A stretch of 64,000 bases of DNA, taken from NCBI GenBank assembly GCA_965215225.1, contig OZ244039.1, positions 930,001 to 994,000 on the forward strand, read 5' to 3'. The stretch is from G965215225 sp965215225. GTDB lineage: Bacteria; Pseudomonadota; Gammaproteobacteria; CBDBNL01; JAAOII01. The position numbers were made by a program, and so were the translations under genes. This document shows positions 51,513-61,017 of this stretch, one piece after another. The notes below the pieces were generated by a model, which was not told the DNA's origin, did no database searches, and worked only from the letters and a program-made list of their open reading frames with translations. Numbering within the stretch: the stretch's first letter is position 1; every line of letters starts with the position of its first letter.

Positions 51513-54500
51513 AAAAATCATTTTTTGTTTTTAGCGCGGCTAGGTTCTGCTTTTTCGGTAGTATGCCACGCTTTTATTTGCCCTCATTCATTTCGTCTAG
51601 TTTGAGACCGGGCCTCTTTTCTCTTTTAGTTAGTCTACTAGTTCTTACTGCTTGTGCTGGCGGAGGAGGAGACACCACAGACAGTGGCGCCGGAAACGGG
51701 AACGGAAACGGGAACGGAAACGGGAACGGAAATGGCGGCGGCAGCACTAGTCTGAATTTTGATTGGAACATAAGACCCTTCGCTGACGGAATACAAATTG
51801 ACTGGCATAATATAGAACGTTTCAGAAGGACAATCCGTAATGTAGAACTTTCTCGAAGGACAGTCCATTCTTTAAGATTTCAAATCATTGAATTAGGGCA
51901 GCGATTTCCCAGTTCTGAATTTAATACTGTTAGTCTTGGGAGTTTTGTTGATGGTGCTTACAATCTAACTGGGCTGATGGAAGGCTCTCGCTATAGGATT
52001 AGGGTAAGAGAGGTGCTAGCAAATAGATCGCTTGGCGAGATTCCAAATATCAATTTATTAGGAGAAAGAGAAGAGCAGCCGGATGACGGCAGCATTATCA
52101 TCACTATTGGGTCCAACTGGGATTATGACCAGCTAGCGGATAGTTTAGATCCGGATGATGATAATGATCGCATTTTGGATGTGGATGACCTCTTCTGTCC
52201 GCGGGGAGATGTGGGGTGGGACGGTACTAACCAAGCAAATGATAGAGATGGGGATGGTTGCCGCGATGCAGGTGAGGATAAAGATGACGACAATGATGGG
52301 GCATTAGACGTAAATGAAGAACCTGGTTGTCAGTTCGAGCGCGACTGTGACGATGACGATCTGATAGATGGGGATGAAGAACCTGGTTGTGCTAGGTTAC
52401 CGGATTGTGATGGTGATACTATACGAGATATAGCTGACGCCTGTCCGCGCGGGATAATGAATTTGATCAGTAATCCTTCGACAGATCTTGATGGCGATGG
52501 TTGTCTTGATGACGAGGATCCGGATATTGATGGGGATAATTTGCCGGATGAATTAGAACCGACTGGTTGTGAGAGAAACTCTGATTGCGACAATGATACG
52601 GTTCTGGATGGAGATGAGGTTGCTACTTGTATAGAGCAAGCGGATTGTGATAGTGATGGGTCCCGCGATGATGTAGATATAGATGATGATGGGGATGGAC
52701 TAATAGAAGTGGCAGAAGCAGCAGGACTAGCCTCAATTCGCTATCAGTTGGATGCTAGTGGAGTCAGGCGAACTGCAGATGGGGAATTAAACACCACTGG
52801 CTGTGGTGGTGCTGGCGGCATTAGATCCTGTAATGGTTACGAACTAGTGAGGGATATTGACTTGACCGCTTATATCAATACTAATTATCGAGATGAGGAT
52901 AATGTTAATATAAATGAGGGTTGGCAGCCTATTGGATATGATACCAACCTGACGAGAGAAGGCTGTCAGGGAGATGGCTTCACCGGGATTTTTGAAGGCA
53001 ATGCCAAGACGATTAGTGGTTTGAGTATAGACCGCCCCCAAGAAGACTGCATTGGCCTCTTCGGTAATGTGAGGTCGCGTGGATGGATTCGTAATCTTGT
53101 CCTAGTAACAGGTGATGTATCCGGACGTGATAGGGTCGGGGGACTGATAGGCCAGGCTTTCGGATCTTTTGTCGAATTGACTTCCATAACAGTTAGAACA
53201 GATGAGGTATCTGGTCGAGATCAGGTTGGGGGTATGATAGGCTATGCTCTCATAGGAAGCAGGGTATTTCCAATCCCAGCGCCTCCGCCGCCACTGGTGC
53301 CAGGTGGTCCGGTAGCCGTTCCTTCAGACCGGAACAACATATTCGCCTCCCTTATAGTGGACTCTCATAGTATTAGAGGCCGAAATGATGTGGGTGGTTT
53401 AATAGGCTATGCTTTTGATTTTACTCTTGGCTCTTCTAGGGCTGGTTCTGTTTTGTTGCATGGTAATGACAATATAGGCGGGCTCGTCGGGGCAGGTCTT
53501 TATGGCGTGATTGGAGGTTCCAGTGCCAATGCTACTGTATTGAGAGGCAATGACAATATAGGTGGCTTGTTGGGACGTGGGGAAGGCAGTGCTATTGTCT
53601 CCTCCCATGCGACTAGTCGTTCTTTGGAAGGTCACGATAGAGTAGGTGGCTTGGTGGGCAATGGTTATCGTCGGACCCGTCCTATAAGTAGAACTCCTCC
53701 TTTGTGCGAGTTCTCCATTTTTGGTATTGGTCCTATAGTAGAGGCTATATTTTGCTCCGAACATCTTACCATTCTTTATTCCTATGCAATTAGCGATTCG
53801 TTTAGGGCCAATGATAGTGTGGGTGGTTTAGTGGGGAATGGTTTTGCCAGCGAGATTACTGGTTCCTACGCGATTTTTCGTTCGTTAGAGGGAGGAATTC
53901 ATGTAGGTGGGCTGATGGGAAGAGGGGTTACGGCCAAGGTGGTGTCTTCTTATGCATTCTTTGATTCACTAAATGCTACCAGATTTCTGGGTGGCTTGGT
54001 GGGAACGGCCTTAGCTACTGATGATCCTACCGCTATTGTTGCTTCCTATGCTAGATCAAGAACCCTTGTGGGGACGGGCTTTGTGGGTGGTCTAATAGGA
54101 GCGGGTGGTAGTTTAGTGGGAGATGCTTCTACCACTATTATTTATTCTTATGCATTATCAGGCTTTGTGGAAGGGACTGAGGGTGAAGAAGACGCTCTGA
54201 TGGGATGGACTTTTTATCCTCACCGTATAACGAATTCCTATTGGGATAGTAACACTCCAAATATAATAGCTGAGCATGGCGGCGGCAGGCAAAGGGGAAA
54301 TCGGTTAATATCGCCAACTGGTTATACTGGGATTTTTGCTAATTGGAATAATGGCTATGACCTAGATAGGGAAGCAGGTGTGGAGGAGATCACTAAATGG
54401 TGTGATACTGATGCTAGTGGCGAGGTAGATGCAAGTGAAAAAGAGGATGCGAATCGAATATGGGATTTTGGCACCGATACTCAGTATCCCGCCATTCGCT

Positions 54501-56644
54501 GCACTCCAGATAGCGTAGAAAATCAGCGTGCCTGGTGGTATGTTCAGGACAGCATAGGCCAGCTAGTGTTTAATGAGAAGCCCCTAGACAATGCTATTTC
54601 AGGGATTGTTATTGCAGCTGGACAGGATGATGATTTTGATGGCTATGTCAATTCAGAGGATAATTGTCCCTCAGCAGTGAATGATCAAACCGATACAAAT
54701 GGTGATGGTGATGGCGATGTGTGTGATGAGGATGACGATGGTGATACTATCACAGATGCGGATGAAGCAGCCCCCCGTTGTCAGCTATTGACCGATTGTG
54801 ATGGCGACGGGCATGATGATAATACGGACAACTGTCCTTTGATGGCAAATAGTGCTCAATTGGATAATGACACAGATAACCAGGGGGATCTGTGTGATAA
54901 CGATGACGATGGTGATAATGTCGCGGATGTGGATGAAGCAGCCCCCCATTGCCGGTTGTTAGCAGACTGTGATGGCGACGGGCATAATGATAATATGGAC
55001 AACTGTCCTTTAGTGCCAAATGATCAAGCCGATGGAGATGGTGATGGCAAAGGCGATGCCTGTGAAGATTCTGATAAGGACGGCTTAGATGACGATGATG
55101 ATAATTGTCCTTTTGTGGCAAGTCAAGACCAAACGGATAGTGATTCAGATGGCCATGGGGATGTTTGTGATCTGGATGATGATGGCAATGGCTTAATAGA
55201 GATTCACAATGCTTCTCATTTGGATTGGGTGAGATATCAGCTGGATGGCACTGGCATGAGTCTGTCGCCCGCTGGAGTAAAAGACACTACTGGTTGTGGT
55301 AGGAGTAGAAGGGACAGCTGTTCTGGCTATGAGCTGGCAGATAACATTGACCTTACTAGCTATATTGATACCAACTATGGGGCTGCCGGTTGGCAACCCA
55401 TAGGCAGTGGCAGCTTTCCACTCACCCTTTCAGCAAGCCTTGGCTGTGTCAGACCTGAAACTCTAGACAACCCCATGCCCGGAGATGCTTTCAGCGGAAC
55501 CTTTGAAGGCAATGGATTTAATATTACTGGTTTATGGATTGATCGTCCCGATCAAGACTGTATTGGTCTATTTGGCCATGTGGCCCCAGATTCGGAGATT
55601 CGCAACCTTGGCGTCTTAGCCACTGAGATAAGAGGTAATATAGGCGTGGGCGTTCTAGTGGGAGAAGGAACCGGTAGCAGGATTGTTTCCTCCTATGCAA
55701 TCTCAGATGAGGTTCATGGCAACAATTATGTGGGCGGTTTGTTAGGATTGGCATATGTTCATTCTCGACACGGAGATATCAGCACTAGAATTACTTCTTC
55801 TTATGCAGTCAGTGGTTTGATAAGAGGGGATTGGGTTGTGGGCGGTTTGGTGGGAGAATATAGGAATCATGATAGTGAGAGAGTTGCAATGAAATATTCT
55901 TATGCGATTGTTGATATGATGAAAGGTACCAGGTCTGATGGAAGCGACGCTATGGGAGGCTTGGTAGGTTTTCTAGACGACGCTACTATTATTGGTTCTT
56001 ATGCAATTACGAATTTAATAGATGGGAATGGTGGTGATGAAGTAGCTGGTCTCATAGGCGAAAGTTTCGCCAGTAATAAGCTTATTTCTTCCTATTCAAT
56101 TAGTGGTTCAATCAGTGGGAATGTAGAAGTAGGTGGTCTAGTAGGGTATTTTACTGGTAATCAAGCTTCTATTTCATATTCCTATGCAATCAGTGGTTCA
56201 ATAAGTGGGAGGGAAACAGGTGGTTTAGGAGGGGAAATAAGGTCCACTGTAACTGTCACTGACTCCTATTGGAATAGTGAGGCTGGCACCTTTAATAATC
56301 CCTTACCAGGCGGTGAAGCAAAGACTAATGTTGAACTGAGAGAGCCGACTGACTATACAGGTATCTATGATAGCTGGGATGACGGCTTGGATATAGATGG
56401 AGATCGTAACGCTAGAGTTGATGATATTAGTATCTACTGTGACGAGGATAATAGTGGGAGGATTGAAAGTGATGAAAGAAACAATGACAATCGCCTATGG
56501 GATTTTGGCACTAACAACGACTTTCCTGCCCTTCGCTGTTCCCCATTGACACCGACTGAGCAGCGAAGCTGGTGGTCTTTGGATAGGAGTGGCGACCCCC
56601 AAATAGACCAAAACCGTTTAGACCAGCTGCTTCCTTCAAACTGA
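51509..56644 (+). CDS. Giant repeat lipoprotein with two GLUG blocks (paralogue 4)
   Basis: The 1711-residue protein has a signal region ending LTAC (Cys49), a GN-repeat linker (12-bp units, 51695-51735), the N-terminal domain, Asp-rich repeats (about 200-395), the linker DDDGDGLIEVAEAAGLASIRY, a first GLUG block (about 530-905), a first C-terminal module (about 905-1015), then a second Asp-rich block with classical TSP3 units (DNCPxxxNxxQxDxDxDGxGDVCD, about 1035-1230), a second linker, a second GLUG block (about 1360-1580) and a second C-terminal module. It is a two-fold internal duplication of the family core. No enzyme domain seen. Confidence 0.82.
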   Translation: MKKSFFVFSAARFCFFGSMPRFYLPSFISSSLRPGLFSLLVSLLVLTACAGGGGDTTDSGAGNGNGNGNGNGNGNGGGSTSLNFDWNIRPFADGIQIDWHNIERFRRTIRNVELSRRTVHSLRFQIIELGQRFPSSEFNTVSLGSFVDGAYNLTGLMEGSRYRIRVREVLANRSLGEIPNINLLGEREEQPDDGSIIITIGSNWDYDQLADSLDPDDDNDRILDVDDLFCPRGDVGWDGTNQANDRDGDGCRDAGEDKDDDNDGALDVNEEPGCQFERDCDDDDLIDGDEEPGCARLPDCDGDTIRDIADACPRGIMNLISNPSTDLDGDGCLDDEDPDIDGDNLPDELEPTGCERNSDCDNDTVLDGDEVATCIEQADCDSDGSRDDVDIDDDGDGLIEVAEAAGLASIRYQLDASGVRRTADGELNTTGCGGAGGIRSCNGYELVRDIDLTAYINTNYRDEDNVNINEGWQPIGYDTNLTREGCQGDGFTGIFEGNAKTISGLSIDRPQEDCIGLFGNVRSRGWIRNLVLVTGDVSGRDRVGGLIGQAFGSFVELTSITVRTDEVSGRDQVGGMIGYALIGSRVFPIPAPPPPLVPGGPVAVPSDRNNIFASLIVDSHSIRGRNDVGGLIGYAFDFTLGSSRAGSVLLHGNDNIGGLVGAGLYGVIGGSSANATVLRGNDNIGGLLGRGEGSAIVSSHATSRSLEGHDRVGGLVGNGYRRTRPISRTPPLCEFSIFGIGPIVEAIFCSEHLTILYSYAISDSFRANDSVGGLVGNGFASEITGSYAIFRSLEGGIHVGGLMGRGVTAKVVSSYAFFDSLNATRFLGGLVGTALATDDPTAIVASYARSRTLVGTGFVGGLIGAGGSLVGDASTTIIYSYALSGFVEGTEGEEDALMGWTFYPHRITNSYWDSNTPNIIAEHGGGRQRGNRLISPTGYTGIFANWNNGYDLDREAGVEEITKWCDTDASGEVDASEKEDANRIWDFGTDTQYPAIRCTPDSVENQRAWWYVQDSIGQLVFNEKPLDNAISGIVIAAGQDDDFDGYVNSEDNCPSAVNDQTDTNGDGDGDVCDEDDDGDTITDADEAAPRCQLLTDCDGDGHDDNTDNCPLMANSAQLDNDTDNQGDLCDNDDDGDNVADVDEAAPHCRLLADCDGDGHNDNMDNCPLVPNDQADGDGDGKGDACEDSDKDGLDDDDDNCPFVASQDQTDSDSDGHGDVCDLDDDGNGLIEIHNASHLDWVRYQLDGTGMSLSPAGVKDTTGCGRSRRDSCSGYELADNIDLTSYIDTNYGAAGWQPIGSGSFPLTLSASLGCVRPETLDNPMPGDAFSGTFEGNGFNITGLWIDRPDQDCIGLFGHVAPDSEIRNLGVLATEIRGNIGVGVLVGEGTGSRIVSSYAISDEVHGNNYVGGLLGLAYVHSRHGDISTRITSSYAVSGLIRGDWVVGGLVGEYRNHDSERVAMKYSYAIVDMMKGTRSDGSDAMGGLVGFLDDATIIGSYAITNLIDGNGGDEVAGLIGESFASNKLISSYSISGSISGNVEVGGLVGYFTGNQASISYSYAISGSISGRETGGLGGEIRSTVTVTDSYWNSEAGTFNNPLPGGEAKTNVELREPTDYTGIYDSWDDGLDIDGDRNARVDDISIYCDEDNSGRIESDERNNDNRLWDFGTNNDFPALRCSPLTPTEQRSWWSLDRSGDPQIDQNRLDQLLPSN

Positions 56645-56690
56645 CGACTGACTTTAATTGGTCCCTTAACTAGTCTTTTAACTAGTCCCT

Positions 56691-56930
56691 CAGCTGCTTA
56701 AACCGAAACAGCATAGAAACAGCATAAAAGCAGCATAGGTTTTTGGATGTTTTGAATGGGGTGGAATTAGCCCCTCAGCTGCTTATAAACCGAAACAGCA
56801 TAGAAACAGCATAGAAACAGCATAAAAGCAGCATAGGTTTTTGGATGTTTTGAATGGGGTGGAGTTAGCCCCTCAGCTGCTTATAAACCGGAACAGCATA
56901 GAAACAGCATAGCTGTTTGGATGTTTTGGA
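56691..56930. repeat. 85/98-bp tandem repeats after paralogue 4
   Basis: CAGCTGCTTA begins units at 56691, 56776 and 56874; within each, AAACAGCATAG is repeated two or three times. The third copy is truncated. The 56645-57048 stretch has no convincing gene; an ORF at 56917-57135 overlaps the mrcA 3' end and looks fortuitous. Confidence 0.9.
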
Positions 56931-57048
56931 TGGGTTCAATCAGATGAATGAATGGGATCTATTTAAGAGCTGCCCTTATTATACATACCAAAGCATAAAA
57001 CTTCTTCTCACATTCAGGTCAGCAGCGAAAGGGAGTTTAGCAAGAACC

Positions 57049-59511
57049 CTAGAAGAGCTCTTTGGTGGCTTCTCTCTTTTTCTGAATGCTGGTGGTGTTG
57101 AGAGAGAAGTCGAGAGAATCCCCATTCTTATCTAGTGCTGTGCTATAGGTATAATCCACTAGAGCTGTGTTGCGACTGGCGCGAGCCAAGAAATCTTTCA
57201 GGTGTTCTTGTGGAATAAATTCACTAAACTGGTTGTCATAGTCAGTGGTTATATTTATGGTAATTAGTTCGTCAGGCTGCCCAAAATCCACTTCGGGAAC
57301 GCCTTTCAGCGCCTTGGCCATGAAAGATATCCAGATGGGTAGCGCAGCTACGCCACCATATTCACGAGGCCCTAAGGAAGAGGGCTTGTCAAATCCTACC
57401 CAGCTGACTGCTGTGATGTATGGATTATAGCCAGCAAACCAGGCATCAGCAAATTGCTGGGTTGTGCCGGTCTTCCCTCCTAAATCCGACCGCCCGAGAG
57501 CCTTGGCGCGCACAGCCGTTCCTCTTTGGACTACATCCTTCAATATAGAATGGACCTGATAATGAAGCGCCTCATCAAGTATGCGCGGGGGCTTCTCCTG
57601 GCTTGTTGTGGCTAGAACTTCTGCTTTATTCAGGCAACAGCTATAGTTTGCTTCAGTCAGCTGAGGCAGGCTTTGATAGATTGGATTACCATTGGCATCT
57701 AAGATTGAGTCAATATAGTAGGGCTTGATTAAGAAACCTCCATTGGCGAAAACACTATAGGCACGCGCCATTTCAAGTGGAGATGCACTACCGCTACCAA
57801 GGGCAAGAGAGAGGTCCTTTGGAATACTGTCTTTGCGAATACCAAATTTGCTGATATAGTCGCGGGTGTCTTCTATACCTATTTGACGCAACAAGCGGAC
57901 GCTGACTAGGTTGCGCGATCTATAAAGGCCAACCCGAAGAGGAATATAGCCAAGGAAGCGGTTGCCAACATTGGTCGGTCGCCAGATGAAATTACTTTGA
58001 GTTGATGTGACCAAGGGGGCGTCCTTAAGGATATCCGCCCCAGTGAGATTTTGATGAAATGCATGAGTATATATAAAAGGTTTGATGGCTGAGCCGATTT
58101 GTCTTTGTGCTTGGATGGCGCGATTGAACTTTGTCTTTTGAAAGTGATATCCTCCTACTAGCGCGAGGGTCTTGCCGCTGCGCGGGTCAAGCGCGACAAA
58201 GGCCCCCTCGGCCTTAGGCACCTGGGCTATGAGGAAGGATTTGCCATTGGGCGTGATTCTCACCATGTCGCCAACATCCGCTATTTCATTTGCGGCCCTT
58301 GGCGTCTCTCCTACTTCTTCGTCAGATATGTAAGCTGCCGCCCATTCCAAACCTTCCCAACTGATGTTTATGTTTTCTCCCTTAGAGGTTACTACAATCA
58401 TATTCTTCTCTTCTAGCTGACGGACGATAGCAGGTTCAAGAGAGCTATCATAGCTAGATATCTTTGCTAGCTCACTCAATGCATCCTTGTAAAGAGGATT
58501 GGTTTCATCAAAGTCGGCTGCTGAGCTAAGGGAATCAAATTTTCTTTCAGCGCCTCGCCAGCCATGGCGGCGGTCATATTCGAGTAAGCCAAGACGAACC
58601 GCTTCATTGGCATATTGCTGCATATCCTTATTAATCGTAGTAAAAACCTGATAACCTTTGGTGTAGAGTTCTTCTTTGGTGATATTGTATCTTTCTGGTT
58701 CCTCTATCAGGTTAAGACGAACCGTTTCTGCTAGATAGTTTGCTTCCACCTCAGTCCTATAGTCATAAGGGGCAGCGCTGAGTGCTTCTTTGGTAGCACT
58801 TAAGTATTGGCCGCGTGAAATATAACCTAGGTCTGTCATCCGTGCTAGTATCCAGTTGCGTCTTTCCTTAGCCAAGTCAGGGTTAGATATGGGATTGAGC
58901 TTAGAAGGAGCCTTTGGCAAAGCAGCCAACATAGCATACTGAGCAAGGCTTAGATCTCTAAGGGGCTTGTTATAATAGGTTTCAGCGGCAGCCGCCATAC
59001 CATAGGATTGAAAACCAAGAAAGATCTTGTTAACATATAGAGCCATGATCTCTTCTTTAGTTAACATCTGTTCTATCTTAAGAGCCAGTAAGATTTCGTT
59101 CATCTTCCGCAAAATTGTCCGTTCGCGGGTGAGGTAATAGTTGCGCGCAACCTGCATGGTGATAGTGCTACCGCCGGTTTGGACATCACTACGAGTGATA
59201 AACTGTAAAGTAGCCCTTGCTAGGCCGCGGTAATCCAACCCTATGTGTTGGAAAAAGCGGGCATCCTCAGCGGATATTAAGGCATAGATTAGTGGTTGAG
59301 GAATATCTTCAAAGGCGATTGGATCTCTTTTGATACTACCAATGCGCGCAATGAGGTTGCCCTCACTGGTCAGTATTTGTAAAGGTTGGCGATAGCTGAC
59401 ATCGCGTAGTTCTTCAATCTCCGGCAGCCGAACAAAGAGGACCAATGTGAAGAAGAGAATGGTCAGTCCTATCCACAGGCCCAAATAGAAAAAATAGCGA
59501 AAGATTTTCAT
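57049..59511 (-). CDS. mrcA: Penicillin-binding protein 1A
   Basis: The 820-residue protein has one N-terminal membrane helix, a GT51 glycosyltransferase domain (ISAEDARFFQHIGLDYRG, Glu82) and a transpeptidase domain with SAIK (Ser474-Lys477) and KTGTTQQF. It also has the OB-like insert of PBP1A. It polymerises and cross-links peptidoglycan. A TATAAT (minus strand, 59518-59523) ends only 6 nt before the ATG, so the mRNA may be leaderless. Confidence 0.96.
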   Translation of the reverse strand: MKIFRYFFYLGLWIGLTILFFTLVLFVRLPEIEELRDVSYRQPLQILTSEGNLIARIGSIKRDPIAFEDIPQPLIYALISAEDARFFQHIGLDYRGLARATLQFITRSDVQTGGSTITMQVARNYYLTRERTILRKMNEILLALKIEQMLTKEEIMALYVNKIFLGFQSYGMAAAAETYYNKPLRDLSLAQYAMLAALPKAPSKLNPISNPDLAKERRNWILARMTDLGYISRGQYLSATKEALSAAPYDYRTEVEANYLAETVRLNLIEEPERYNITKEELYTKGYQVFTTINKDMQQYANEAVRLGLLEYDRRHGWRGAERKFDSLSSAADFDETNPLYKDALSELAKISSYDSSLEPAIVRQLEEKNMIVVTSKGENINISWEGLEWAAAYISDEEVGETPRAANEIADVGDMVRITPNGKSFLIAQVPKAEGAFVALDPRSGKTLALVGGYHFQKTKFNRAIQAQRQIGSAIKPFIYTHAFHQNLTGADILKDAPLVTSTQSNFIWRPTNVGNRFLGYIPLRVGLYRSRNLVSVRLLRQIGIEDTRDYISKFGIRKDSIPKDLSLALGSGSASPLEMARAYSVFANGGFLIKPYYIDSILDANGNPIYQSLPQLTEANYSCCLNKAEVLATTSQEKPPRILDEALHYQVHSILKDVVQRGTAVRAKALGRSDLGGKTGTTQQFADAWFAGYNPYITAVSWVGFDKPSSLGPREYGGVAALPIWISFMAKALKGVPEVDFGQPDELITINITTDYDNQFSEFIPQEHLKDFLARASRNTALVDYTYSTALDKNGDSLDFSLNTTSIQKKREATKELF

Positions 59512-59517
59512 TCTATG

Positions 59518-59523
59518 ATTATA
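59518..59523 (-). promoter_or_regulatory. -10 box of mrcA adjacent to its start codon
   Basis: TATAAT on the minus strand is followed by CATAGA and then the ATG at 59511, so transcription would begin at or next to the start codon. Confidence 0.5.
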
Positions 59524-59558
59524 GTTTAACTTATAAATGATTGTAAAAAATTAGAGAA

Positions 59559-60653
59559 GTGTTTAGTGTAATTGCGACTTCGGGGAAGGCTCGCGCTGGA
59601 ATATTGCGCTTAGCTCACGGGGATGTGGAAACACCCGTATTTATGCCTACTGCAACTAGAGGTGCATTACGTGGCGTTTTGCCACGCGATGCAAAAGAGA
59701 GTGGCACTCAGATGCTATTGGCTAATGCCTTTCATTTAATGCTAGGGCCGGGAATAGAGGAGCTTAGATATTATGGAGGAGTCCATAGTTTTATGGGCTG
59801 GCACCAACCTATTGTGACGGATTCTGGCGGCTATCAAGTATTTAGCCTAGCCAAATTAAATAAGGTTAGTCCAGCTGGTGTTGCCTTTCGCTCGCCCATA
59901 GACGGCGCTTCTGTTTTTGTCTCGCCTGAGAGCTCTATTGCCATGCAACAGGACATAGGCGCGGATATTATTATGTGCTTTGACGAATGCACTCCCTACC
60001 CAGTTTCACAACAAAAGGCATATGAGTCCATGGTCTTGTCAGTAGGATGGGCAAAAAGGTGCAAAGAGGCAAAAACCACCAATCAACTTCTTTTTGGGGT
60101 GGTTCAAGGCAGTGTTTATCCTCAACTGAGGTTACAATGCTTGAGTGAATTGGAAAAATTGTCTTTTGATGGCTATGCTTTGGGAGGATTGTCCGTAGGT
60201 GAGCCGCGCAACCAGATGTTAGAAATAGTTGAATATATGGCACCACGCCTAGCTTCTTCATCGCCCAGATATCTGATGGGAGTAGGTGCGCCGGCCGATC
60301 TAGTTGAGGCAATAGCTCGAGGGATGGACATGTTCGATTGTGTTTTACCAACTCGCAATGGCCGTAATGGGCAGTTATTTACTCGTTTTGGCCCTATTAA
60401 TATACGCAATGCTAAGTATAAGATGATAAACTTACCTCCTGATGAGAATTGTTCATGTTATTGTTGTCGTAACTTTACCCTTGGTTATCTGCACCATCTC
60501 TTCCGAATGAAAGAAATGGGAGCAGCCCAGTTGGCAAGCACGCACAATATTTTTTATTATCATCAGTTGCTTTCAGAAATGAGAAAGGCTATAAAAGCTG
60601 ATAAATTAAGCGAGTATATTAACAATTTTTATCAACATTATCAAATAAATTAA
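59559..60653 (+). CDS. tgt: Queuine tRNA-ribosyltransferase
   Basis: The 364-residue protein (GTG start) has VTDSGGYQVFSLA (catalytic Asp), LLFGVVQGSVYPQLR, YALGGLSVGEP, DCVLPTRNGRNG and the zinc ligands CSCYCC with a downstream His. It exchanges guanine for preQ1 at tRNA position 34. It leads tgt-yajC-secD-secF, a conserved order. Confidence 0.96.
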   Translation: MFSVIATSGKARAGILRLAHGDVETPVFMPTATRGALRGVLPRDAKESGTQMLLANAFHLMLGPGIEELRYYGGVHSFMGWHQPIVTDSGGYQVFSLAKLNKVSPAGVAFRSPIDGASVFVSPESSIAMQQDIGADIIMCFDECTPYPVSQQKAYESMVLSVGWAKRCKEAKTTNQLLFGVVQGSVYPQLRLQCLSELEKLSFDGYALGGLSVGEPRNQMLEIVEYMAPRLASSSPRYLMGVGAPADLVEAIARGMDMFDCVLPTRNGRNGQLFTRFGPINIRNAKYKMINLPPDENCSCYCCRNFTLGYLHHLFRMKEMGAAQLASTHNIFYYHQLLSEMRKAIKADKLSEYINNFYQHYQIN

Positions 60654-60669
60654 ATTACAATAGCAAAAT

Positions 60670-61002
60670 ATGATAGATCTTTTCATTGTTCCCGCTTATG
60701 CGGCAAATGGCGCAGCCAGTCCTTTCACTGCCTTCGAACCATTTTTTCTCCTTGCCGTATTTGCGGCTGTATTCTATTTCTTCTTATGGCGTCCCCAATC
60801 CAAGCGAACCAAAGCACATAAGGAACTTGTTGCAAGTGTCAAGAAGGGAGATGAGGTGGTTATAGCAGGTGGTGTGATAGGGGTTGTGCGTAAAGTGGAT
60901 GATAATTTTGTCGTCTTAGAGATTGATAAAGGAGTAGTATTAAAAGCGCAAAAAAACTCTGTGACTGTTTCGCTACCTAAGGGAACCATCAAGAGCATAT
61001 AG
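60670..61002 (+). CDS. yajC: Preprotein translocase accessory protein YajC
   Basis: The 110-residue protein has an N-terminal membrane helix (FFLLAVFAAVFYFFLWRPQSKRTKAHKEL) and the GDEVVIAGGVIGVV domain. It belongs to the SecDF-YajC complex of the inner membrane. Confidence 0.95.
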   Translation: MIDLFIVPAYAANGAASPFTAFEPFFLLAVFAAVFYFFLWRPQSKRTKAHKELVASVKKGDEVVIAGGVIGVVRKVDDNFVVLEIDKGVVLKAQKNSVTVSLPKGTIKSI

Positions 61003-61017
61003 TCTAGTTTCTACCTT

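Noticed and set aside
51638..51868. Minus-strand ORFs with PFPFPFPF
   Set aside because: Antisense of the 12-bp GN repeat in paralogue 4.
56917..57135. 72-residue plus-strand ORF after paralogue 4
   Set aside because: Overlaps the 3' end of mrcA and starts inside tandem repeats; no recognisable signature.
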